A DNA stretch of 32,746 nucleotides from Ignavibacteria bacterium (lineage in GTDB: Bacteria > Bacteroidota > Ignavibacteria > Ignavibacteriales > Melioribacteraceae). The position numbers and the translations under genes were made by a program. Shown here one piece after another: positions 1 through 6,178 of the stretch. Within the stretch, counting starts at the first letter, position 1; every line of letters starts with the position of its first letter. Where the stretch lies: positions 1-32,746 of the forward strand of contig WPAE01000001.1 in the NCBI GenBank assembly GCA_009773205.1. Reading direction: 5' to 3'. The notes beneath the pieces are model-generated. The model was not told the origin of the DNA, made no database searches, and was given only the letters and a program-made list of their open reading frames with translations.

Positions 1-1
1 C

Positions 2-217
2 GATAGACTGGAGAAGCGATATGTAGGTTTTACGAAAAATTTATCTCGAAGGCTTGTATAACACAATCGCGGAGAAAGTCAATTTACTAAAGGCGGTATC
101 CCTTGGAAGTTAGTTTATTCTGAAGAATTTGAGACTCAACAATTAGCAAGGTCGAGAGAAGTATTCTTAAAAAGCGGTTCATGAAGAAAATGGTTGGATG
201 AAAATATAAGTTTTTAA
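2..217 (+). pseudogene. GIY-YIG nuclease family gene, decayed, 5' end outside window
   Basis: Frame 2 reads as the C-terminal two thirds of a small YhbQ-like GIY-YIG protein: KRYVGFTKNLSRRL, then HNRGESQFTKGG, IPWKLVYSEEF, REVFLKSGS and a tail RKWLDENISF before TAA at 215. Two stops break it: TAA at 59-61, where the family usually has a polar residue before HNRG, and TGA at 182-184, where a glycine is expected (KSGSGRK). Each fits one G-to-T change (GAA to TAA, GGA to TGA). TGA and TAA act as ordinary stops elsewhere in the window, so recoding is unlikely. Such genes are often scattered near tRNA genes; this one ends 1 bp before tRNA-Ser. The start is cut off by the window edge. Confidence 0.75.
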
Positions 218-218
218 C

Positions 219-305
219 GGAGAGTTGCAGGAGTGGTTGATCTGGCTTCCCTGGAAAGGAAGTGTACCCGCAAGGGTACCGAGGGTTCGAATCCCTCACT
301 CTCCT
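219..305 (+). tRNA. tRNA-Ser(GGA)
   Basis: The acceptor arms GGAGAGT (219-225) and ACTCTCC (298-304) pair perfectly. The anticodon stem CTTCC/GGAAG encloses loop CTGGAAA, giving anticodon GGA. A long variable arm (TACCC/GGGTA) is typical of class II tRNAs and supports serine. The T-arm carries GTTCGAATC. The discriminator position is T and the 3' CCA is not encoded, so it must be added after transcription. Confidence 0.95.
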
Positions 306-557
306 CAAAGAAAAATTAATCTATACTCCCAAATCCGTCCGCCGCTTTGCATGGGAGGATTGCCAGAGTATTTCTATGTTGTTTTAACTTCTTTTCATGC
401 TTCAGGTGGTTCTCGTGTATTCTTGTTTCATTCCTAAAATTTAAATGCTACCTGCTTTGTAATGAAAAAAAACATTTGTTCTCAATGTTAGCAGTAGAAT
501 ATTACCTAATTTCCTTAAATTTGAGCCAACAATTACAAAACTTTTTAGAGGATTAGA
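306..557 (+). other. Spacer before the aminotransferase gene
   Basis: About 250 bp of AT-rich DNA with no reading frame I recognise. Short frames run through it (for example 347-556) but have no family resemblance and look fortuitous. The only useful signal is the ribosome binding site AGAGGA at 547-552, 5 nt before the ATG at 558. Confidence 0.4.
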
Positions 558-1769
558 ATGAAAGTTCCTTTGCTGGATCTTAAACCGCAATATTTAGTAC
601 TAAAGAAAGAAATTGATGAAGCTATTCAGAGAGTTGTAGATTCGCAGTTTTTTATTAATGGTCCCGATGTAGCAAAACTTGAAGAAGAAATTAACTCGTA
701 CCTTGGTGTAAAATATTCTGTTGGCGTTTCCTCGGGAACAGACGCACTTCTGCTTGCTTTAATGGCGTTAAATATTAAGCCGGGAGATGAAGTAATTGTT
801 CCAACATATTCATTCTTTGCAACTGCAGGTGTTGTTGCAAGGCTAAACGCCGTTCCCGTTTTTGTTGATTCCGATCCGGTTACATTTAATATTAATCCGG
901 CTTTGATAGAAAAGAAAATTACACCAAAAACAAAAGTGATTATTCCCGTACATTTGTATGGACAAAGCGCTGAAATGAAAGCTATTATGGAAATTGCCAA
1001 AAGGCATAATTTAAAAGTTGTTGAAGATTGCGCGCAAGCGATTGGCGTTCAGTATAAAGATGGAAAATATGTAGGCGGAATTGGGGATATCGGATGTTTC
1101 TCTTTCTTTCCAAGCAAAAATCTTGGTGGATTTGGTGATGCAGGTATTTGTACTACAAATGATGAAAAACTCTATAAGGCTATGAAGATGATGCGAATGC
1201 ATGGAATGGAGCCTAAGTATTATCACAAAATTATTGGCGGCAATTTTAGAATAGATACATTGCAAGCAGCAGTACTTCGTGTAAAACTTCCTCATCTTGA
1301 TTCTTGGTCTGCAAAAAGAAGAGAGAATGCTGCACTTTATACAGAGTATTTTTTATCGTCTGGTTTAGCAGAAACAGAAGGCAATATTTCTTTTGATGAG
1401 ATGAATAAAGTTCTATTGCCCAAAGCAGTTTACAGCAATGCTGGACACAAAAATTATCACATCTACAACCAGTACATTATTCGAGTAGAAAAGAGAAATG
1501 CTTTGTGGGATTTCTTGAAGAAGAAAGATATTGGCTGCGAAGTATATTATCCGGTTCCGTTTCACAGACAAGAATGTTTTGAATACTTGAACTGTAATGA
1601 TGAAGAATATCCGATTGCTAATTGCGCCGCAAATGATTCTTTAGCTCTCCCTATCTATCCGGAATTAACTAATGCTCAGATTAAATATGTAGTTGATTCG
1701 ATTTCGGAGTTCATGAAGGAAGAAATGAAGTATCCAATGGAATGCAAACATTGTGATTGTATGAAATAA
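558..1769 (+). CDS. DegT/DnrJ/EryC1/StrS family PLP-dependent sugar aminotransferase
   Basis: A 403-aa fold-type I aminotransferase of the family that transfers an amino group, usually from glutamate, to nucleotide-linked 3- or 4-keto sugars for surface polysaccharides. Visible marks: SSGTDALLLAL (residues 58-68) and PTYSFFATAG (82-91) for cofactor phosphate and ring binding, VEDCAQAIG with Asp157 against the PLP nitrogen, and FSFFPSKNLGG with Lys187 as Schiff-base lysine. The N-terminus PLLDLKPQY and the C-terminal YYPVPFH region are typical. Length is slightly over the usual 360-390 aa because of an insert around residues 270-300 and a cysteine-rich tail ending CKHCDCMK. It begins at a good AGAGGA site and ends in its own terminator. 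The exact sugar substrate cannot be told; similarity in style to WbpE/perosamine synthases is only inferred. Confidence 0.92.
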   Translation: MKVPLLDLKPQYLVLKKEIDEAIQRVVDSQFFINGPDVAKLEEEINSYLGVKYSVGVSSGTDALLLALMALNIKPGDEVIVPTYSFFATAGVVARLNAVPVFVDSDPVTFNINPALIEKKITPKTKVIIPVHLYGQSAEMKAIMEIAKRHNLKVVEDCAQAIGVQYKDGKYVGGIGDIGCFSFFPSKNLGGFGDAGICTTNDEKLYKAMKMMRMHGMEPKYYHKIIGGNFRIDTLQAAVLRVKLPHLDSWSAKRRENAALYTEYFLSSGLAETEGNISFDEMNKVLLPKAVYSNAGHKNYHIYNQYIIRVEKRNALWDFLKKKDIGCEVYYPVPFHRQECFEYLNCNDEEYPIANCAANDSLALPIYPELTNAQIKYVVDSISEFMKEEMKYPMECKHCDCMK

Positions 1770-1772
1770 TTT

Positions 1773-1800
1773 AAAGCCCCGTTTGGGGCTTTACTGTTTT
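1773..1800 (+). terminator. Intrinsic terminator after the aminotransferase
   Basis: Perfect 8-bp stem AAAGCCCC / GGGGCTTT (1773-1780, 1785-1792) with loop GTTT, followed by ACTGTTTT. It starts 3 nt after the stop codon and separates this gene from yebC. Confidence 0.85.
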
Positions 1801-1824
1801 AAATTTTGGTTAATGTGAGGCGGC

Positions 1825-1868
1825 TCGTCGAGACGTCTCAGAAAAACTATATAAGGTCTCTACGACGA
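1825..1868. repeat. Imperfect palindrome containing a 10-bp perfect palindrome
   Basis: TCGTCG...AGAC on the left mirrors GTCTCTACGACGA on the right with a small bulge. Inside it, GAGACGTCTC at 1830-1839 is a perfect palindrome. It lies just before the larger inverted repeat at 1874. I see no protein or RNA gene here. Confidence 0.4.
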
Positions 1869-1873
1869 AATAA

Positions 1874-1972
1874 AGGACACCTCTAAAAATTAGTATTTCA
1901 AAAATTTTAACGCGGAGTTCGCAAAGAAAAAGCAAAGTCCGCAAAGGATATTGATATTTTTAGAGGTGTCCT
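1874..1972. repeat. 99-bp element with 17-bp perfect inverted repeats, upstream of yebC
   Basis: AGGACACCTCTAAAAAT (1874-1890) is exactly mirrored by ATTTTTAGAGGTGTCCT (1956-1972). The 65 bp between hold two near copies of GTYCGCAAAG. The size, perfect ends and lack of an ORF suggest a miniature inverted-repeat element, or a long hairpin in the yebC 5' leader. No other copy is in this window. Confidence 0.55.
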
Positions 1973-2009
1973 AAAGAAAAAATTCAATAAAAAAATAAAG
2001 AGCAAAAAC

Positions 2010-2723
2010 ATGGGAAGAATATTTGAAACCAGAAAACACGTAATGTTTGCCCGCTATGCTAGAATGGCTAAAGCTTTTAACAGAGTTAGAAAAGACATAG
2101 AAATTGCTGTTAAAGCAGGCGGACCGGATCCAAAAGCAAACTCAAAACTTAGAATTGCAATCCAGAATGCAAAAAGCGTAAACATGCCCAAAGATAAAGT
2201 TGAATCTGCAATCAAGCGTGCCCATTCAAAAGACACAACCGGTTATACCGAGATAGTATATGAAGGTTACGCACCACACGGCGTAGCTGTTTTAGTTGAA
2301 TGCGCAACCGATAACGCTACAAGAACCGTTGCGAATGTTCGCCACATATTTAGAAAACATGAAGGCTCATTAGGTAATTCTGGTTCTATAGCCTTTATGT
2401 TTGAAAAGAAAGGATTGATAAAAGTTGCTAAGTCAGCTGCTCCAGATTTGGATTCATTTGAATTAGATTTAATTGATTTCGGTCTCGAAGACCTTTCATA
2501 CGATGATGAAAATATTTATATAACAACTTCTTTCCATGATTTTGGTTCGATGCAAAAAGCATTGGAAGAAAAGAGCATTGAAATAGGCGCAACTGAAACT
2601 CAGTATGTTCCAACAACTATAAAGGAATTAAACGATGAGCAGAAAGCAGAAGTAAAAGCGCTGTTAGATGCTCTCGAAGATGATGATGATGTTCAAGCTG
2701 TTCATAACAATATGCTGCAATAA
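2010..2723 (+). CDS. yebC: YebC/PmpR (TACO1-like) family protein
   Basis: A 237-aa cytoplasmic protein matching the YebC/PmpR family in length and order. The N-terminal basic domain runs MGRIFETRK...RYARMAKAFNRVRKDI, with the family feature KAGGPDPKANSKLRIAIQNAKSVNMPKD at about residues 36-63. The middle has YEGYAPHGVAVLVECATDNATRT, and the last third is an acidic alpha/beta domain. YebC proteins were named as DNA-binding regulators; newer work links the family to translation of proline-rich stretches, as for mitochondrial TACO1. The ribosome binding site is weak (AAAGAGC). The gene lies 20 bp before the sugar kinase, so they may share a transcript. Confidence 0.93.
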   Translation: MGRIFETRKHVMFARYARMAKAFNRVRKDIEIAVKAGGPDPKANSKLRIAIQNAKSVNMPKDKVESAIKRAHSKDTTGYTEIVYEGYAPHGVAVLVECATDNATRTVANVRHIFRKHEGSLGNSGSIAFMFEKKGLIKVAKSAAPDLDSFELDLIDFGLEDLSYDDENIYITTSFHDFGSMQKALEEKSIEIGATETQYVPTTIKELNDEQKAEVKALLDALEDDDDVQAVHNNMLQ

Positions 2724-2742
2724 ATGATATTCACGCACGCAA

Positions 2743-3822
2743 ATGAATAGACTTAGTGTTTCAGCACCGGGAAGAATCTGCATGTTCGGAGAGCATCAAG
2801 ATTATCTTAACCTTCCGATTATTGCCGCAGCAATTACTAAAAGATTTTTTGTTGTTGGCGCTGCACGCAAAGACAAGCAAGTCACTATTTCTTTGCTGGA
2901 CTTAAATTCTAACGAATCATTTGGGCTTAGTGAGAATATTCCTTACATAGTTGAAAGAGATTATTTGAGAAGCAGTGTTAATGTTTTAATGCGAGAAGGA
3001 TTTACTTTCTCCAGAGGTTTTGATGTTACGATGAGCGGGAATATTCCTATAAATGCCGGAACATCAAGTTCATCTGCAATGATTATAGCGTGGATTAATT
3101 TCTTAACTCAAATGAGTGATCAGAAAATAACTCTCGATGCAAAAGAAATTGCTCAATTTGGTTACATTGCAGAGGTTTTGGAATTTGGCGAACCTGGCGG
3201 AATGATGGATCAATACTCTTCTTCTATTGGCGGAGTTATTTGGCTGGAATCATTTCCAGAAATTCATCTTGAAAGTATTTATCCAAAACTTGGTTCATTT
3301 GTTTTAGGAAATTCTCAAGAACCGAAGGACACAAAGTTTATTCTATCTCGTGTAAAAAAAATGGTTATAAATATTATAAATGATTTGAAAAAGAAAAACC
3401 CGGTGTTCTCGCTGCAAAATATTCGCATTGAAGAGTTGGATAGATACAGAGATGATTTAAATCAAGAACAGTTAGAACTACTTCAAGGTACAATTAGAAA
3501 CAGAGATATTACTTTTGAAGCAAAACAAGTTTTAATTACAGAGCAGCTTAACCATCAAAGAATTGGCAGATTGATGAATGAGCATCAAAATGTTCTGCGG
3601 AATGTTCTGCAAATCTCAACGCCGAAAATTAATAAGATGATTGATGCAGCATTAAACGCCGGTGCTTATGGCGCTAAAATTAACGGCAGCGGCGGAGGCG
3701 GGTGTATGTTTGCTTACGCTCCAGAAAATACTGAAAATGTTCTTGAAGCAGTGAAATCAATAGCGCCGGAAAGCTGGATAGTTAATGTTGATGATGGGAC
3801 AAAAAATGGAGAAGCAGTTTGA
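2743..3822 (+). CDS. GHMP-family sugar kinase, galactokinase-like
   Basis: A 359-aa GHMP kinase that should phosphorylate a sugar at C1 with ATP. The galactokinase-type N-terminal signature is present as APGRICMFGEHQDYL (residues 8-22), with Gln where galactokinase usually has Thr/Asn. The ATP loop is IPINAGTSSSSA (101-112). FGEPGGMMDQYSS supplies the expected catalytic Asp, and GAKINGSGGGGC near the C-terminus is GHMP motif 3. The stop codon overlaps the TTG start of the nucleotidyltransferase by 4 nt, and the epimerase follows, so the three act as kinase, pyrophosphorylase and epimerase in sequence. Substrate could be galactose or another free sugar such as a uronic acid or pentose; the altered signature makes plain galactokinase uncertain. 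Confidence 0.85.
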   Translation: MNRLSVSAPGRICMFGEHQDYLNLPIIAAAITKRFFVVGAARKDKQVTISLLDLNSNESFGLSENIPYIVERDYLRSSVNVLMREGFTFSRGFDVTMSGNIPINAGTSSSSAMIIAWINFLTQMSDQKITLDAKEIAQFGYIAEVLEFGEPGGMMDQYSSSIGGVIWLESFPEIHLESIYPKLGSFVLGNSQEPKDTKFILSRVKKMVINIINDLKKKNPVFSLQNIRIEELDRYRDDLNQEQLELLQGTIRNRDITFEAKQVLITEQLNHQRIGRLMNEHQNVLRNVLQISTPKINKMIDAALNAGAYGAKINGSGGGGCMFAYAPENTENVLEAVKSIAPESWIVNVDDGTKNGEAV

Positions 3823-4700
3823 ATGGTAGATTAGTTATTCTTGCTGGCGGAGTTTCATCACGTATGAAACAATCATTTGCTGGTTCACAAGAATTAGACT
3901 GCAAGTTGTTGAATGATGCCGAGCAAAAATCTAAATCTATGATTCGATTAGGTGAAGGCGAAAGACCATTTTTAGATTATTTACTTCTTAACGCAAGACT
4001 TGCCGGATATGAAGAGATTGTAATTGTTGTTAGTGAAAAAGACAACTCAATTAAGGATTATTACAAATCGAAAAAGAATGATTCTTGGTTTGAAGGAATT
4101 GTGATATCTTATGCTACACAGATTATTCCGGCAGGCAGAACAAAACCTCTTGGAACAGCAGATGCGCTTCTTCAGGCTTTGCTTGCTAAAAAAAGTTGGA
4201 AAGGGTTGAGTTTCACAATGTGTAACAGCGATAATCTTTATTCTCTAAATGCTTTTAGGATGATGATAAATTCGGATTATCCAAACGCAATGATTGATTA
4301 CAATAGAGAAGACTTGGGCGTTGAAAAGGAAAGAGTGGAAAAGTTTGCCGTAACAAAAAAAGATACCGAAGGATTTCTTGTTGATATTATTGAGAAACCT
4401 TCTTTACTGGAAATAGAATCCGTTAAATCAGCAAGTGGATTTGTTGGCGTCAGCATGAATATTTTCAAGTTCAGCTATGATATGATTCGCCCGGCACTTG
4501 AGATTGTTCCGATCAATGAAATCAGAAATGAAAAAGAATTGCCAACCGCAGTTAAATTAATGTTAGACAAATTTCCTAAATCACTTTTCTGCTACCCGCT
4601 AAGAGAAACAGTTCCAGATTTAACCAGCAAGCAGGACATTCTAAAAGTAAAATCATTTTTAAATAAAACTTTTATACTAAACAATCATGAAAAAGACTAA
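3819..4700 (+). CDS. NDP-sugar pyrophosphorylase-like nucleotidyltransferase
   Basis: A 293-aa protein with the sugar-nucleotidyltransferase fold. The N-terminus LVILAGGVSSRMKQS (residues 5-19) is a form of the GxGTRxx nucleotide-binding loop, KPLGTADALLQAL matches the second conserved block, and CNSDNLY replaces the usual metal-binding DxD-type motif. I chose the TTG start at 3819 because the conserved beta-strand begins only five residues later and GGAG lies at 3808-3811, 7 nt upstream; the ATG at 3823 is in another frame and stops at once. It overlaps the kinase by 4 nt and the epimerase by 14 nt, which points to coupled translation. It probably activates the sugar-1-phosphate made by the kinase; nucleotide preference is unknown. 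Confidence 0.82.
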   Translation: MNGRLVILAGGVSSRMKQSFAGSQELDCKLLNDAEQKSKSMIRLGEGERPFLDYLLLNARLAGYEEIVIVVSEKDNSIKDYYKSKKNDSWFEGIVISYATQIIPAGRTKPLGTADALLQALLAKKSWKGLSFTMCNSDNLYSLNAFRMMINSDYPNAMIDYNREDLGVEKERVEKFAVTKKDTEGFLVDIIEKPSLLEIESVKSASGFVGVSMNIFKFSYDMIRPALEIVPINEIRNEKELPTAVKLMLDKFPKSLFCYPLRETVPDLTSKQDILKVKSFLNKTFILNNHEKD

Positions 4701-5625
4701 AGTAGTTGTAACAGGCGGAGCAGGATTTATTGGCAGCCACATTGTTGAACATTGGATTAAAGCTGGAGCAGAAGTTCATATTATTGATAATTTGCGCACG
4801 GGTTTTATGTGCAATGTACAATTATTTCCTCAGACAGTATTTCATAAGGTAAGTATAACAGAAAGAGAAAAAGTATTTAAGATTTTAGAAAACGCAGATT
4901 ATGTACATCATTTAGCTGCAATGATTTCGGTCCCGGAATCAGTAGATAATCCTATTGAGTGTGTGGAAATTAATATCAACGGATTATTAAATGTTTTGGA
5001 CGCATGCAAAGAAAATGGTGTGAAGAAAATTGTTTTCAGTAGTTCTGCCGCAGTTTATGGAGAGAACCCAGAATCGCCGAAAAGAATAGATATGTGTCCG
5101 CTGCCAAAATCTCCATACGGCATAACAAAACTTGATGGTGAATACTATTTACAAATGTACAACGAGCAATATGGATTAGGAGCTGTTTCGCTTCGTTACT
5201 TTAATGTTTTTGGACCAAGGCAAGATCCAAAATCCCAGTACGCTGCCGCTGTTCCTATTTTTATTGATAGAGCATTGAAGAATGAGCCTATTACAATTTA
5301 TGGCGATGGAGAGCAAACCCGCGATTTTATTTTTGTTAAAGATGTTGTTAAGGCAAATATGCTTGCCGCTGCAAATTTATCTGTAAACGGAATATTCAAT
5401 GTTGCTTCGGGAAAGGCGTCTTCGATAAACGATATAGCGAAAGGAATTATTAATTCAACAAAAAGTAAAAGTAAAATTGTTTATCAACCCGAACGCAAAG
5501 GTGATATTAAACATAGCCTTGCCAATCTCACGGAAACAAAAAGTAAATTAAAGTTTGTTCCAGAGTATAATTTGCAAAGCGGTTTGGATTTAACAATAGA
5601 TTTTTTCAAAGACAAACACCTTTGA
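4687..5625 (+). CDS. NAD-dependent sugar-nucleotide epimerase/dehydratase (GalE-like extended SDR)
   Basis: A 312-aa extended short-chain dehydrogenase. The Rossmann loop is GGAGFIGSH (residues 10-18). The catalytic set is Ser in FSSSAAVYG (118-124) plus Tyr144 and Lys148 in SPYGITK. The substrate region contains RYFNVFGPRQDP and GDGEQTRDFIFVKDV, as in UDP-glucose and UDP-GlcNAc 4-epimerases. The start overlaps the preceding gene by 14 nt. In context it would epimerise the NDP-sugar made by the two upstream enzymes, giving a three-step salvage and activation route. 4-epimerase activity is the best guess; the exact sugar is not readable from sequence. Confidence 0.88.
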   Translation: MKKTKVVVTGGAGFIGSHIVEHWIKAGAEVHIIDNLRTGFMCNVQLFPQTVFHKVSITEREKVFKILENADYVHHLAAMISVPESVDNPIECVEININGLLNVLDACKENGVKKIVFSSSAAVYGENPESPKRIDMCPLPKSPYGITKLDGEYYLQMYNEQYGLGAVSLRYFNVFGPRQDPKSQYAAAVPIFIDRALKNEPITIYGDGEQTRDFIFVKDVVKANMLAAANLSVNGIFNVASGKASSINDIAKGIINSTKSKSKIVYQPERKGDIKHSLANLTETKSKLKFVPEYNLQSGLDLTIDFFKDKHL

Positions 5626-5714
5626 TTTTTATATATAGCTTTCAAATTATTAGCAAGTTATTTGCATAACTTTTGATAAAGAAGTATTTTTTGCCACTAA
5701 AATTTTGAAACATT

Positions 5715-5967
5715 GGGCATATAGCTCAGCTTGCTTCGCCACCGGCGGATTGCATTAAGTTGAATTTTTAGTGAAGTGATTTAGTAGTTTAATCCGCCAG
5801 AGGCGGACCAGGGTCAAATTCCCCGCCTCTTGAGGCGAATAAATAAAATTTGTTTTCAGAAACCTCGCTGCCCCGCCTGCCAAAGCAAAGCGGCGGGCAG
5901 GTTGCGGCTTGGTTAGAGCAGCTGACTCATAATCAGCGGGTCGGAGGTTCAAGTCCTTCTGGGCCCA
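5715..5967 (+). tRNA. tRNA with anticodon CAU (Met or Ile2), interrupted in the D-loop
   Basis: The 5' part GGGCATA-TA-GCTC-AGCTTG (5715-5733) and the 3' part GGTTA-GAGC...(5912-5967) together make a 75-nt tRNA. D-stem GCTC/GAGC, anticodon stem GCTGA/TCAGC with loop CTCATAA (anticodon CAT at 5928-5930), T-arm GGAGG-TTCAAGT-CCTTC and acceptor 3' strand TGGGCCC are all sound. Discriminator is A; CCA is not encoded. The acceptor has one A-G mismatch and one G-U pair (GGGCATA against TGGGCCC; perfect would be GGGCCCA), hinting at decay. The halves are split by 178 bp. CAU could be elongator Met or the lysidine-modified Ile tRNA; I cannot decide. A terminator follows directly. Confidence 0.8.
5734..5911. 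mobile_element. 178-bp palindromic insert in the tRNA D-loop
   Basis: GCTTG occurs at both borders (5729-5733 and 5907-5911), which fits a 5-bp target duplication. The insert has no ORF of note on the plus strand and consists of stacked hairpins: GGCGGATT / AATCCGCC (5744-5751 with 5791-5798), the overlapping TCCGCC-AGA-GGCGGA (5793-5807), CGCCTC-TT-GAGGCG (5824-5837), and a GC-rich hairpin CTGCC.CGCC / GGCGGGCAG (5868-5900). It is too short for a normal group I intron and shows no splice-specific core that I can see. A short palindromic repeat element is the simplest reading. Confidence 0.6.
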
Positions 5968-5971
5968 CTAC

Positions 5972-6010
5972 AAAACCCCGGTAACAATTCGTTTTCGGGG
6001 TTTTTTGTTT
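5972..6010 (+). terminator. Intrinsic terminator after the CAU tRNA
   Basis: AAAACCCCG (5972-5980) pairs with CGGGGTTTT (5996-6004), followed by a T-rich run through 6012. It lies 4 nt after the mature tRNA end, so the tRNA is, or was, a single-gene transcript. Confidence 0.88.
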
Positions 6011-6178
6011 TTAGACCTTAAAAGAATCCCGATGATCTTCGACTATAAAGTAGGGACTGAGTAGGGACTTTTTTCTCAAACATTCCGAACAATATTTTTA
6101 GAAAACTTTTAAAAAATTGTTTTTATAAAAACTAACGCCCAGTTCACGAAGGAAAAGTCACCCAAAGAATAGCAAAGA
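6011..6178. other. Spacer between tRNA terminator and pgi
   Basis: No gene seen. It holds two direct copies of TAGGGACT (6051-6058 and 6062-6069) and, at 6131-6176, a purine-rich stretch of the CGAAGG/CAAAG type also seen near 1910-1948 and 21200-21226. A spent attachment site next to a tRNA is possible but not shown. Confidence 0.3.

Noticed and set aside
5734-5911. Group I intron in the tRNA
   Set aside because: Too short, wrong position (D-loop), and no recognisable P3/P7 core; hairpins are simple palindromes.
5755-5952. Minus-strand ORF of 65 codons across the interrupted tRNA
   Set aside because: It reads antisense to the tRNA and the palindromic insert; its first part (NLRPADYESAAL) is the usual artefact of translating the reverse strand of a tRNA.
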